DNA of 62,741 nucleotides, from positions 1 through 62,741 of the forward strand of contig NZ_JYFE01000051.1 of the NCBI RefSeq assembly GCF_000877395.1. Reading direction: 5' to 3'. This DNA comes from Jannaschia aquimarina. GTDB taxonomy: Bacteria > Pseudomonadota > Alphaproteobacteria > Rhodobacterales > Rhodobacteraceae. The position numbers and the translations under genes were made by a program. Position 1 is the first letter of the stretch. Every line of letters starts with the position of its first letter. The notes beneath the pieces are model-generated. The model was not told the DNA's origin and ran no database searches. It was given only the letters and a program-made list of their open reading frames with translations. Positions 7,884-17,469 of this stretch are shown here, in pieces.

Positions 7884-10646
7884 CTACTCCGCGGCCTGCG
7901 CGGGGTTCTCGACCCGGACAGCGGCGAACTTGAATTCCGGTATCTTCCCGAAGGAATCCAGGGCCGGATTGGTCAGCAGGTTCGCCGCGGCCTCGACATA
8001 GGCGAAGGGCAGGAACACCATGTCCGGGGCGACCGCGCGGTCTTCCCGCGCCATCAACGTGACCGAGCCCCGCCTCGTGGTCAGCCGCACATCGCCGCCG
8101 GGCGCGATCCTGAACTTGCGGAGCGTGGCCGGATGGAGCGAACAGTTCGCCTCCGGCTCCACTGCGTCCAGGACGCGGGCGCGGCGGGTCATGGAGCCCG
8201 TGTGCCAATGTTCCAGTTGGCGCCCGGTGGTCAGGATCATGGGGTATTCCGCGTCGGGCTGTTCGTCCGGCGGCACGACACTCGCCGGGGTGAAGCGCGC
8301 CCGGCCCTCGGCCCGCGGAAACCCGTCGCCGAAGACGATCGGCTGGCCCGGATCGTCCGGGGCGAACGAGGGATAGGTGACCGCACCCTCCCGCTCCAGC
8401 CTTTCCCATGTGATGTTGGCGAGACTCGGCATGACCTGCGCCATCTCGGCGAAGACGTCGGCGGGGCCGTCATGGTCCCAATCCAGCCCGCAGGCCCGCG
8501 CGAGGTCGCGGGTGATGCGCCAATCCTCCCGGGCCTCGCCGGGCGGCGCGATGGCGGGACGCCCCATCTGCACTTGCCGGTTCGTGTTGGTGACCGTCCC
8601 CCGCTTTTCGTAGAAGGCGGCGGCCGGCAGGATCACGTCGGCATACATCGCCGTCTCGGTCAGGAAGATGTCCTGCACCACGAGGTGGTCCAACTTGGAC
8701 AGCGCCGCCCGCGCATGGGTCAGATCCGGGTCCGACATGGCGGGATTCTCGCCCAGGACATACATCGCACGGATGTCCTCGGTGTGGATCGCATCCATAA
8801 TCTCGGTGACGGTCAGCCCTCTCTCGGCTGCGAGTTCCGACCCCCAGAGGGCGGCATACCGGTCCCGAACGGCTCCGTCGGTGACGCTGGCATAGTCGGG
8901 CAGGAACATGGGGATGAGCCCCGCATCGCTGGCCCCCTGGACATTGTTCTGACCCCGCAACGGGTGCAGCCCCGTCCCCGGCCGACCGACATGGCCACAC
9001 ATCAGCGCCAGCGAGATCAGGCAGCGCGAATTGTCGGTTCCGTGGACATGCTGGCTGACGCCCATGCCCCAGAAGATCATCCCCGCCGTCCCCCCGGCGA
9101 AGTCGCGCGCCACGGTCCGGATGGTCTCGGCGTCGATTCCGGTCAGATCCTCGACCGTTTCGGGGGCGAAGCCGGCCAGATGCGCCTCTTGCTCGGCCCA
9201 GTTCTCGGTGAACGCCTCGATATACTGCCGATCGGCCAGCCCTTCATCGACGATGACATGCATGATCGCATTCAGCAGGGCCACATCCGCGCCGGGCCGG
9301 AACTGAAGCATGTGCGTCGCGTGCCGCTTCAGGGCCTGACCTCGCGGATCCATCACGATCAACCTGCCGCCGCGCTTGGCGAACCGCTTGAAATAGGTGG
9401 CGGCGACGGGGTGGTTCTCGACCGGGTTGGCACCGATGACGATGGCGACGTCGGCATTCTCGATCTCGTTGAACGTCGCGGTCACGGCGCCGCTGCCGAC
9501 ATTCTCGAGCAGGGCCGCCACCGACGAGGCGTGGCAAAGCCGCGTGCAGTGATCCACGTTGTTGTGGCCGAAGCCTTCGCGGATGAACCTCTGGAAGAGA
9601 TACGCTTCCTCGTTCGTGCACTTGGCGCTGCCGAAGCCCGCCACCTCGCGCCCGCGTCCGCGGAGGCCAGCCGCGGCAGCCTCTAGCGCCTCGTCCCAGC
9701 TGACCTCGCGGAAATGGGTCAGGGGATCGGCCGGGTCCACGTTCATGCCCTTTGGCGCGCCGTCCCGGCGGATCAGGGGACGGGTCAGACGGTGCGGATG
9801 GTGGACGTAGTCGAAGCCGAACCGGCCCTTGACGCAGAGGCGCCCCTCATTCGCAGGGCCGTCGATGCCGTCCACGGCGACGACGCGGCCGTCCCTCACC
9901 TTCACGCTGACCTGGCAGCCGACCCCGCAGAAGGGGCAGATCGACTTCGTCTCGCCGTCAAAGGCGGACCCGTCGCCGGTCTGCGCCTCGTCCAGAAGCG
10001 CCGCCTCCATGAGCGCGCCGGTTGGACAGGCCTGGACGCATTCGCCGCAGGCGACGCAGGTGCTGTCGCCCATCGGATCGTCGAAGTCGAAGATGGGCCA
10101 GCTATCGTGCCCGCGGCCGGCCATCCCGATCACGTCGTTGACCTGCACTTCTCGGCAGGCGCGCACGCAGAGACCGCACTGGATGCAGGCGTCCAGGTTC
10201 ACCGCCATCGCCGGGTGACTCCGGTCCAGCGGGGGGATCGCCTCGGCGTCCATGGCGGGCAAGCGGCTTTCGCTGATGCCCGCCGCCTCGGCCGTGGCCC
10301 AGAGGTGAGAGGACCGGTCATGCGCCGCCTCACGCTCGGGCTGGTCGGCCATGAGCATCTCGATGACCGTCTTTCGCGCGCGCACCGCCCGGTCTGAATT
10401 CGTATGCACGACCATGCCGTCAACGGCCTCGCGGATGCAGGAGGCAGCGAGGACACGCTCCCCCTCCACTTCGACCATGCAGGCCCGGCAATTGCCGTCG
10501 GGGCGATAGCCCGGCGCGGGCTTGTGGCAGAGATGGGGGATCGTCAGGCCGCGCCCGTTCGCAGCGTCCCAGATGGTCGTCCCGGCAGGGACCGAGACCT
10601 CTGCGCCGTCCAGCGTGAAGGTGACCGTATCGAGGACGTCCTTCAT
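7884..10646 (-). CDS. NAD-dependent formate dehydrogenase, alpha (Mo/W) subunit
   Basis: This is the 920-residue catalytic subunit oxidising formate to CO2. An N-terminal 2Fe-2S domain has Cys40, 53, 56 and 70. A double 4Fe-4S ferredoxin domain has Cys154-164 and Cys197-207. A further cluster site CPFCGVGC starts at residue 237. The Mo/W-bis-pterin domain follows, with the active-site pair Cys371-His372 in HCTRLCHASSV, so it is a cysteine and not a selenocysteine enzyme. The architecture matches cytoplasmic Fdh1A/FdsA enzymes. It starts four bases inside a LysE-type gene that separates it from the beta subunit. No fdhD or fdsCD maturation gene is adjacent. Confidence 0.93.
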   Translation of the reverse strand: MKDVLDTVTFTLDGAEVSVPAGTTIWDAANGRGLTIPHLCHKPAPGYRPDGNCRACMVEVEGERVLAASCIREAVDGMVVHTNSDRAVRARKTVIEMLMADQPEREAAHDRSSHLWATAEAAGISESRLPAMDAEAIPPLDRSHPAMAVNLDACIQCGLCVRACREVQVNDVIGMAGRGHDSWPIFDFDDPMGDSTCVACGECVQACPTGALMEAALLDEAQTGDGSAFDGETKSICPFCGVGCQVSVKVRDGRVVAVDGIDGPANEGRLCVKGRFGFDYVHHPHRLTRPLIRRDGAPKGMNVDPADPLTHFREVSWDEALEAAAAGLRGRGREVAGFGSAKCTNEEAYLFQRFIREGFGHNNVDHCTRLCHASSVAALLENVGSGAVTATFNEIENADVAIVIGANPVENHPVAATYFKRFAKRGGRLIVMDPRGQALKRHATHMLQFRPGADVALLNAIMHVIVDEGLADRQYIEAFTENWAEQEAHLAGFAPETVEDLTGIDAETIRTVARDFAGGTAGMIFWGMGVSQHVHGTDNSRCLISLALMCGHVGRPGTGLHPLRGQNNVQGASDAGLIPMFLPDYASVTDGAVRDRYAALWGSELAAERGLTVTEIMDAIHTEDIRAMYVLGENPAMSDPDLTHARAALSKLDHLVVQDIFLTETAMYADVILPAAAFYEKRGTVTNTNRQVQMGRPAIAPPGEAREDWRITRDLARACGLDWDHDGPADVFAEMAQVMPSLANITWERLEREGAVTYPSFAPDDPGQPIVFGDGFPRAEGRARFTPASVVPPDEQPDAEYPMILTTGRQLEHWHTGSMTRRARVLDAVEPEANCSLHPATLRKFRIAPGGDVRLTTRRGSVTLMAREDRAVAPDMVFLPFAYVEAAANLLTNPALDSFGKIPEFKFAAVRVENPAQAAE

Positions 10647-11278
10647 CCGCGCGCCTCCCGCAGGCCTGACCAGATCAGGCTTGTGCCCATGGCCCCGAAG
10701 ATGGCGGCGAAGGCGCCTTCGACCCATCGGGCGAACCGGGCGTAGCCCTGCACGGCAAGCCCCGTTGAGAATAGCAGCGCATACGTGCCGTAGACCGCCA
10801 GACCCGACAGCGCGCCGATCGGGCCGAAGGCCAGCACCTGCACGGGCGAAAGGCCCAGACCGAACAGGAATGTCGCGACGGCCGCCCACATGAGCGCGGC
10901 CTTGGGGTTGGTCAGCACGACCAGCAGCCCGCGCCGCCATGCGGCGATGTCCGACAGGCGCGCATGGTCGGGCCGGATCGTCGCCGCCTGCCCGCGCCAC
11001 GTGGCCCGCGCCGCCTTGAGGCCGAGGAACAGCAGATACCCGCCGCCGATCAGCTTCATCAGCAGCATCGACAGGGGAAAGGCCGTCAGCAGGGCGCCCA
11101 GTCCCATCGCCGTGGCGAGCGACCAGACCAGCATGCCGGACGCGACCCCTGTCACGACATACAGCGCGGACCGTCGTCCTTCGGCCAGCGCGACGGAGGC
11201 GACCGCGACGAGGTTCGGGCCGGGCGAGGCCTGCGCGGCCAACACGCCCAGCCAGGTCAGGAAGAAGGCCTCGATCAT
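10643..11278 (-). CDS. LysE/RhtB family translocator
   Basis: This is a 211-residue inner-membrane protein with about six hydrophobic segments. The N-terminal family signature FFLTWLGVLAAQASPGPN is clear, and the central loop contains RRGLLVVLTNPKAALMW. Members export amino acids or other small metabolites. Both ends overlap their neighbours by ATGA (the beta subunit stop and the alpha subunit start), so it is translated as part of the formate dehydrogenase operon. Such a gene is not a known formate dehydrogenase component, and the substrate is unknown. Confidence 0.9.
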   Translation of the reverse strand: MIEAFFLTWLGVLAAQASPGPNLVAVASVALAEGRRSALYVVTGVASGMLVWSLATAMGLGALLTAFPLSMLLMKLIGGGYLLFLGLKAARATWRGQAATIRPDHARLSDIAAWRRGLLVVLTNPKAALMWAAVATFLFGLGLSPVQVLAFGPIGALSGLAVYGTYALLFSTGLAVQGYARFARWVEGAFAAIFGAMGTSLIWSGLREARG

Positions 11279-13020
11279 GACTTGCCCTCCAGGCTCTGAT
11301 CGGTGGCGGCGTTGTCCGCGGGTGGCGCCGACGCGGTCTCGTCGGTGAAATGCCGGATCGTCAGCCGGATTGCATTCGGTGCCGCCTGTCCCAGTCCGCA
11401 GATCGACGCGTCGGCCATCGCCTGACAGACATCCTCCAGCAGGTCGGTGTCCCAGCGCGGCGCCTGCATCAGCTTGACGGCCTTCTCGCAGCCGACCCGG
11501 CAGGGCGTGCATTGCCCGCAACTCTCGCTTTCGAAGAAGCGCAGCATGTTCAGCGCGGCCGCTCGTGCGCTGTCCTTGTCGGACAGGACGACGACGGCGC
11601 CCGAGCCGATGAAGCTGCCATGTTCCTGAAAGGTTTCGAAGTCCAGCGGAACGTCGTCCAGGGTCGCCGGCAAGAGACCCGAGGACGGACCGCCGGGCTG
11701 GTAGGCCTTGAAGACATGCCCCTCGGCCATACCACCTGCCGCCTCGATGATGTCGGTGATGGTCGACCCCGAGGGGAGCAGATGGACGCCCGGACTTCGG
11801 ACGCGGCCCGACACGGAGTAGCTGCGCAGCCCCGTTCGGCCGTTCCTTTCGTGAGCCGACAGCACGTCCGGCCCCTCGCGCACGATCCGCGCGACCCAGT
11901 GCAGGGTCTCGACATTGTGGACGAGCGTCGGGCGTCCGAACAGACCGACCTGCGCGACATAGGGCGGGCGGTGGCGGGGCAGCCCGCGCTTGCCCTCGAT
12001 CGACTCGATCATCGCGCTTTCTTCGCCACAGATATAGGCGCCGGCCCCGCGCCGCAGCTCGACATAGCCGGGCTCGATCAGGCCTGCCCTTTCCAATGCG
12101 GCGATCTCTCTGCGCAGGATCTCCAGCACGGCGGGGTATTCGTCGCGCATGTAGAAATAGACCCGCTCCGCCTGGACGGCCCAGGCGGCGATCAGCATCC
12201 CTTCGAGCGCGAGATGCGGCACCCGCTCCAGATAGAAGCGGTCCTTGAATGTCCCCGGCTCCCCCTCGTCGCCGTTGACCGCCATGAGGCGGGGGCCGGG
12301 ATTGGACCGGACGAAGCCCCACTTCTTCCCGCTCGGGAACCCCGCACCGCCAAGGCCGCGGAGTCCGCTTTCGGCGACCTTCGCCTGCACCGCTTCCCAA
12401 TCTCCGCCCGCGCGCAGATCCAGAAGCGCGTCATAGCCGCCTAAGGCGCGGTAGGCGTCGAGGCCCTCGTAATCGGGGATCACCGGCGCCGTCCGGCCAG
12501 AGGCGGCCGCATCCAGAACCGCGTCCGCACTCGCGTGGTCCACGTGGAAATGTCCGACCTCAGCCACCGGCGCGGTGTCGCAGCGCCCCATGCAGGGTGC
12601 GCGCAGCACGCGCATCCCGGCGGGATCGGCGCCCTCTTCCAGGGCTGTTATCAGTGCCTGCGCGCCTGCGAGTTCGCAGGAAAGGCTGTCGCAGACCCGG
12701 ATCGTCACGGCGGGCGGCACCGGGTCGTCTTCGCGCATCGGATCGAAATGGTCGTAGAAGGTTGCGACCTCCCAGATTTCGGCCATGCTCAGCCCCATCT
12801 CCTCGGAAAGGGCACGCAGGTGTCGGGCCGAGAGGTGTCCGTGCGCATCCTGGATCAGGTGCAGATGCTCGATCAGGAGGTCCCGCCGGCGCGGCCGGTC
12901 GCCCAGAAGCGCGCGGATCTCGGCGAGCGCGCCGTCGTCGTACTGGCGGCCCTTGGGCGTGGCACGGCCCTTGCGCCTACCCCGGCCTCTCTTGCCGACT
13001 TTTCCGTCATCCAACGCCAT
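11275..13020 (-). CDS. NAD-dependent formate dehydrogenase, beta subunit (NuoE-NuoF fusion)
   Basis: This diaphorase subunit of 581 residues passes electrons to NAD. The N-terminal third is a NuoE-like thioredoxin-fold 2Fe-2S domain with cysteines in VCDSLSC and LRAPCMGRC. The rest is NuoF-like: an FMN-site region GLGGAGFPSGKKW, an NADH region GDEGEPGTFKDR, and the 4Fe-4S motif ESCGQCTPCRVGC near the C-terminus. Fusion of the two parts is typical of Fdh1B of the methylotroph type; in FdsGB systems they are separate. The start at 13020 follows GAGGGGGA. A divergent FAD dehydrogenase gene begins 164 bases away, so this gap must hold the operon promoter. Confidence 0.93.
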   Translation of the reverse strand: MALDDGKVGKRGRGRRKGRATPKGRQYDDGALAEIRALLGDRPRRRDLLIEHLHLIQDAHGHLSARHLRALSEEMGLSMAEIWEVATFYDHFDPMREDDPVPPAVTIRVCDSLSCELAGAQALITALEEGADPAGMRVLRAPCMGRCDTAPVAEVGHFHVDHASADAVLDAAASGRTAPVIPDYEGLDAYRALGGYDALLDLRAGGDWEAVQAKVAESGLRGLGGAGFPSGKKWGFVRSNPGPRLMAVNGDEGEPGTFKDRFYLERVPHLALEGMLIAAWAVQAERVYFYMRDEYPAVLEILRREIAALERAGLIEPGYVELRRGAGAYICGEESAMIESIEGKRGLPRHRPPYVAQVGLFGRPTLVHNVETLHWVARIVREGPDVLSAHERNGRTGLRSYSVSGRVRSPGVHLLPSGSTITDIIEAAGGMAEGHVFKAYQPGGPSSGLLPATLDDVPLDFETFQEHGSFIGSGAVVVLSDKDSARAAALNMLRFFESESCGQCTPCRVGCEKAVKLMQAPRWDTDLLEDVCQAMADASICGLGQAAPNAIRLTIRHFTDETASAPPADNAATDQSLEGKS

Positions 13021-13184
13021 CGCGTCCCCCTCGGCCCCGGGGTATAGGCGGTCGACGGCCCCCGCCATAAGGGGCTTTCGACCAAAGTGGTCCCGAACGC
13101 GACGCCACGCCGTTTCCCATCGGAACGCCCGGTCCCCGATCCGGTGCCTTTCCCGGTTGTCCGAACGCGGCTAGACCGGGGCTC

Positions 13185-14582
13185 ATGGTCGCCCTCGCCT
13201 CCCTGCCCCGCAACGAAACCGGCATCGCCACGGCCATCGATATCCTTGCGCAAAGGCTGGGCCCGCGCCTTCAGACCGGCGAGGCGATCCGGACGCAACA
13301 CGCCAACTCGGCGACCTGGCTCCCGGCGCAGGCCGCCGATGCCGTCGCCTACCTGCAAACGGCGGACGAAGCTGCCGATCTAATCCGCATCTGCGCCGAT
13401 CACCGCGTCCCGGTCATTCCGTTTGGCACCGGCACCTCGCTGGAAGGCCACATCAACGCGCCGGCCGGCGGCATCTGTGCCGATCTGTCCGGGATGGACC
13501 AGGTGCTGGAAATCAACGCGCAGGACGGGGATTGCCGCGTGCAGCCGGGCGTCACCCGCACCCGCCTCAACGAGGAACTCCGCGCCACCGGCCTGTTCTT
13601 TCCGATCGACCCTGGCGCGGACGCGTCGCTGGGCGGCATGGCCTCGACCCGGGCCTCGGGCACGAACGCGGTCCGCTACGGCACGATGCGCGATGCGGTG
13701 CTGGCGCTTCAGGTCGTGCTGCCGGACGGACGGCTGGTGCGGACGGGGACGCGGGCGCGCAAATCGTCGGCGGGCTACGACCTCACGCGGCTGATGGTGG
13801 GGGCCGAAGGCACGCTGGGCCTGATCACCGAGCTGACCCTGCGCCTGCACGGCATTCCCGAGGCGATCCGTGCCGCCGCCTGCACCTTTCCGGACGTGGG
13901 CGCGGCCGTCGAGACCTGCATCGCCGTGATCCAGTCCGGCATCCCGATCGCCCGGATCGAATTGCTCGACGCCCTGCAGGTGAGGGCGTGCAACCTCCAT
14001 TCCGGGCTGGACCTGCCGGAGGCGCCGCTTCTTCTGCTCGAATTCCACGGCAGCCCCGCGGGCGTCGCCGAGCAGGTCGAGACGGTCGCGGCACTGGTCC
14101 GGGAGGCGGGCGGATCCGGTTTCCGCTGGGAAGAGCGCGCCGAGGACCGCACGCGCCTTTGGCAGGCCCGCCACGACGCGTATTGGGCGGCCTGCGCGCT
14201 GCGTCCCGGGGCCAAGGGTCTTTCGACGGATGTCTGCGTGCCGATCTCAAACCTCGGGCCAGCCATCGAAGCGGCCCAGCGGAAGGCGCGCGAGATGAAC
14301 CTGCTCGCGCCGGCGCTGGGCCATGTCGGCGACGGCAACTTCCACGTCCTGCTGCTGGTCGACCCGGAGGACGCGGCCGAACGCGCCGGCGCCGACGCCT
14401 ATATCGAGTGGCTGGCCGAACTGGCCTGGTCGCTGGACGGCACCTGCACCGGTGAGCACGGGATCGGCCAGGGCAAGCGCGCCCTCCTGCGACGCGAAGC
14501 CGGCGAGGCGGTGGATGTCATGGCGGCGATCAAGGCGGCGCTTGACCCGCTTGGCATCATGAACCCCGGCAAGATCGTCTGA
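13185..14582 (+). CDS. FAD-linked D-lactate/glycolate-type dehydrogenase
   Basis: This 465-residue protein belongs to the FAD-binding PCMH/GlcD oxidase family that oxidises D-2-hydroxy acids. The FAD domain contains PFGTGTSLEGH, QPGVTRTRLNEEL and PGADASLGGMASTRASGTNA. The C-terminal FAD-linked oxidase domain contains the metal-site block GHVGDGNFH and ends TGEHGIGQGKR. The pattern is closest to cytochrome-linked D-lactate dehydrogenases (LDHD), but glycolate or 2-hydroxyglutarate as substrate cannot be excluded. No GlcE or GlcF partner is present. It is divergent from the formate dehydrogenase operon. Confidence 0.85.
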   Translation: MVALASLPRNETGIATAIDILAQRLGPRLQTGEAIRTQHANSATWLPAQAADAVAYLQTADEAADLIRICADHRVPVIPFGTGTSLEGHINAPAGGICADLSGMDQVLEINAQDGDCRVQPGVTRTRLNEELRATGLFFPIDPGADASLGGMASTRASGTNAVRYGTMRDAVLALQVVLPDGRLVRTGTRARKSSAGYDLTRLMVGAEGTLGLITELTLRLHGIPEAIRAAACTFPDVGAAVETCIAVIQSGIPIARIELLDALQVRACNLHSGLDLPEAPLLLLEFHGSPAGVAEQVETVAALVREAGGSGFRWEERAEDRTRLWQARHDAYWAACALRPGAKGLSTDVCVPISNLGPAIEAAQRKAREMNLLAPALGHVGDGNFHVLLLVDPEDAAERAGADAYIEWLAELAWSLDGTCTGEHGIGQGKRALLRREAGEAVDVMAAIKAALDPLGIMNPGKIV

Positions 14583-14591
14583 CCCGCCGCC

Positions 14592-15947
14592 TCAGCCCTT
14601 CTTGCCCGGCGTTCCGTCATAGAGCTTGGGCAGATCCGCCCAGACCTCCACATAATCCTCTTGCAGCGGCGCCTCCTGGGCGGCGAACCGCGTGAGATGC
14701 TGGGGAAAGCGCGTCTCGAACATGAAGGACATCGTATCCTCCAGCTTGACCGGCTTCAGGTCCGCGTTCGAGGCGCCTTCGAAGGCCCCGCGGTCGGGGC
14801 CGTGGGGCAGCATCATGTTGTGCAACGACATGCCCCCCGGCACGAAGCCCTCGGGCTTGGCGTCGTAGATGCCATGGATGTTGCCCATCAGCTCGGACAT
14901 GATGTTCTTGTGGTACCAGGGCGGACGGAACGTGTCCTCGGCCACCATCCAGCGGTCGCGGAACAGGACGAAGTCGATATTCGCCGTCCCCTCTATGCCC
15001 GACGGTGCCGTCAGCACGGTGAAGATGCTCGGGTCCGGATGGTCGAACAGGATCGCGCCCACGGGGCAATAGGTTCGCAGATCGTATTTGCACGGCGCGT
15101 AATTGCCGTGCCACGCCACCACGTCCAGCGGGGAATGGTCGATCGACGTGCGGTGGAAGCGACCGCACCACTTGACGGTGACCCTACTGGGCGCGTCGCG
15201 ATCCTCGAAGGCGGCGACGGGCGTCTTGAAATCGCGCCGGTTGGCCATGCAATTGGCTCCGATCGGACCGCGCCCCGGCAACTCGAACTTCTGCCCGTAA
15301 TTCTCGCAGACGAAGCCGCGGGCGGGCCCTTCCAAGACCTCGACGCGGTAGACCAGGCCACGCGGCAGGATCGCGACCTCTTGCGGCTCCAGGTCGATGA
15401 CACCCAACTCGGTGGCAAAGCGCAACCGCCCTTCCTGCGGGACGACCAGCAACTCGCTGTCGGCGGAATAGAAGTATTCGTCCCGCATCGAGTCGGTGAC
15501 GACATAGACATGCGCCGCCATGCCTACCTGCGTGTTCACGTCGCCCGCGGTGGTCATGGTCCGCATGCCGGTCAGCCAGGTCAGGCCGTCCGCATGGGGA
15601 ACCGGGTCCCAGCGGAACTGGCCCATGCTGACCACGTCCGGATCCACGGCCGGCGCGGTCTTCCAATATGGCAGCTCGATGGTCTCGAACCGGCTGACAT
15701 GCCGGACGGAGGGGCGGATGCGATAGCACCACGTCCGCTCGTTCTGGTGACCGGGCGCGGTGAAGGGCGTGCCGGAAAGCTGCTCTCCGTAAAGGCCGTA
15801 TTCGCATTTCTGGGGGCTGTTCATGCCCTGCGGCAGCGCGCCCGGCAGCGCCTCGGTCTCGAAATCGTTGCCGAAGCCCGGCATGTAGCCGTCACGGGCG
15901 GCGTCCGCGCCCCGGACGAGGCCTGAGGGTCTGGTCTGCGTGTTCAT
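14592..15947 (-). CDS. hmgA: Homogentisate 1,2-dioxygenase
   Basis: This Fe(II) enzyme opens the ring of homogentisate in Phe/Tyr catabolism, giving maleylacetoacetate. It has 451 residues, the family length. Family blocks include [37 protein letters not shown], the core [20 protein letters not shown] and the metal-binding region with [14 protein letters not shown]. The start is preceded by GGAGGTCAGCCC. The downstream pathway enzymes (isomerase and fumarylacetoacetase) are not in this window, so it stands alone here. Confidence 0.97.
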   Translation of the reverse strand: MNTQTRPSGLVRGADAARDGYMPGFGNDFETEALPGALPQGMNSPQKCEYGLYGEQLSGTPFTAPGHQNERTWCYRIRPSVRHVSRFETIELPYWKTAPAVDPDVVSMGQFRWDPVPHADGLTWLTGMRTMTTAGDVNTQVGMAAHVYVVTDSMRDEYFYSADSELLVVPQEGRLRFATELGVIDLEPQEVAILPRGLVYRVEVLEGPARGFVCENYGQKFELPGRGPIGANCMANRRDFKTPVAAFEDRDAPSRVTVKWCGRFHRTSIDHSPLDVVAWHGNYAPCKYDLRTYCPVGAILFDHPDPSIFTVLTAPSGIEGTANIDFVLFRDRWMVAEDTFRPPWYHKNIMSELMGNIHGIYDAKPEGFVPGGMSLHNMMLPHGPDRGAFEGASNADLKPVKLEDTMSFMFETRFPQHLTRFAAQEAPLQEDYVEVWADLPKLYDGTPGKKG

Positions 15948-15994
15948 GGGCTGACCTCCGTTTGCCTCAGGCTATCGTCCGGAACCGCGGAGGA

Positions 15995-16888
15995 TCAAGC
16001 GAGGTAGACGCGGAACCACGCGATCATCCGCTCCTGGGCGAGCGCGGCGGCTTCGGGGTCGTAGCGGGGCGTCGTGTCGTTGTGAAAGCCGTGGTTCACG
16101 TCCGGATAGATATGCGCCTCGTAGATCTTGTCGTTCTCTTCCAGGGCACGCTGCATGGCGGGCCAGCCTGCATTGATCCGCTGGTCCAGCGCGGCGTACT
16201 GGAACGACAGCGGGGCCTCGATGCGCGGCACGTCTTCGGCCGACGCCTGCCGGCCATAGAAGGGAACGCCCGCATCCAGCTCCGGATAGGCCACCGCGAT
16301 CGCGTTCACGACGCCCCCGCCATAGCAGAACCCCGTCGCGCCGACCTTGCCGTTGGTGCCGTCCAGTCCCTTGAGGTACTCGAAGCCCGCGAAGAAGTCG
16401 TTCATCAGAAGCTCGCCGTCGACCTGGCGCTGCAATTCGCGCCCTTCGTCGTCATTGCCGGGATAGCCGCCGACGCTTGTCAGGCCGTCCGGCGCGAGCG
16501 CAACGAATCCGGCCTTCGCGACGCGGCGCGCGACGTCGCGGATATAGGGGTTCAGGCCCCGGTTCTCGTGCACGACCAGCACGGCGGCGGGCGGCCGCTC
16601 CGGATCGGTTTCGGCCGGACGCACGAGGTAGCCGTTCACCTCTCCGTGACCATTTGGCGAAGCGTAAGTGATGTCCTCGCCAGAGATGTCCGGGTCGTCC
16701 ATGGCGACCTGCTGCGCCAGCGCGTAGTTCGGGGACAGCTGTCCCAAGAGCGCCGCCGCCGTCACCCCGCCCACGGCCCATTTGCCGGCCCGGTCGAGGA
16801 ACTCGCGCTTCGAGATCTTTCCGTGCGCGTAGAAGTCGTAGAGGTCCAGAAGCTCCTGATCGAAGTCCTTCGCGGTCATCCGTTCCAT
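15995..16888 (-). CDS. Dienelactone hydrolase family protein, possibly exported
   Basis: This alpha/beta-hydrolase has 297 residues. The nucleophile motif [11 protein letters not shown] has cysteine at the catalytic position, as in dienelactone hydrolase, and the catalytic histidine lies in [14 protein letters not shown]. The N-terminus carries [16 protein letters not shown] followed by a hydrophobic stretch ending in ALAQQ. This resembles a twin-arginine signal with Lys-Arg in place of Arg-Arg, so export is plausible but unproven. A start at 16888 fits a GGGGAGAG ribosome-binding site. The true substrate is unknown; the family hydrolyses ester or lactone bonds. Confidence 0.88.
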   Translation of the reverse strand: MERMTAKDFDQELLDLYDFYAHGKISKREFLDRAGKWAVGGVTAAALLGQLSPNYALAQQVAMDDPDISGEDITYASPNGHGEVNGYLVRPAETDPERPPAAVLVVHENRGLNPYIRDVARRVAKAGFVALAPDGLTSVGGYPGNDDEGRELQRQVDGELLMNDFFAGFEYLKGLDGTNGKVGATGFCYGGGVVNAIAVAYPELDAGVPFYGRQASAEDVPRIEAPLSFQYAALDQRINAGWPAMQRALEENDKIYEAHIYPDVNHGFHNDTTPRYDPEAAALAQERMIAWFRVYLA

Positions 16889-16983
16889 GTCGTCTCTCCC
16901 CGGTTTGTACTGTAAGGATAGCGCGACGCCGGGCAGGGCACAGTCGGGCCCGCACCGGTTCATCGACGAGGGGAAGGAACGCC

Positions 16984-17454
16984 ATGAGACGCATCATCGT
17001 CGCCACTCTGCTGGCCCTGTCCACACCAGCCTCCGCCCAACAGGTCGGCGAGGTCGGCGTCGACTGGGTAGGGAACGACATCATCATCGAGGCCATCGCC
17101 GACCCCGAGGTCGAAGGCGTGACCTGTCACGTCGCCTATTTCGAGCGCAGCCTCATCGACCGCCTCAGCCAGGGCAATTGGTTCGAGGACCCGTCGAACG
17201 CGTCCATCGCCTGCAGACAGACCGGCCCGATCCGCATCGGCGATATCGACCGCAGCCCCGACGGAGAGCAGGTCTTCCGCGAAAGCCGGTCCATCATCCT
17301 CAAGACCCTGCGGATCAAGCGCATTTTCGACGAGGCGAACCAGACCCTGATCTACCTCGCCCACGCGCAGGAACTGACGGAAGGATCGGCCAAGATGTCG
17401 ATCTCGACCGTTCCTCTCTACAATGCCACACTGGCCGAGGCACCGACGGAGTGA
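16984..17454 (+). CDS. creA: CreA family secreted protein
   Basis: This is a 156-residue protein with a signal peptide (residues 1-19, ending TPASAQ). The body matches the CreA family: [20 protein letters not shown], a Cys pair (VTCHVAYF and SIACRQ), then [19 protein letters not shown] near the C-terminal third. CreA proteins are small periplasmic proteins of unknown biochemical function found across proteobacteria. The ATG follows AGGGGAAGGAA, a good ribosome-binding site. The gene is divergent from the dienelactone hydrolase gene and convergent with chrR. Confidence 0.88.
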   Translation: MRRIIVATLLALSTPASAQQVGEVGVDWVGNDIIIEAIADPEVEGVTCHVAYFERSLIDRLSQGNWFEDPSNASIACRQTGPIRIGDIDRSPDGEQVFRESRSIILKTLRIKRIFDEANQTLIYLAHAQELTEGSAKMSISTVPLYNATLAEAPTE

Positions 17455-17469
17455 GCCGCCGGCCCACCG

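Noticed and set aside
5640-9686. Very long plus-strand frames opposite fhs and formate dehydrogenase
   Set aside because: High-GC antisense frames opposite strongly conserved genes, with no domain pattern.
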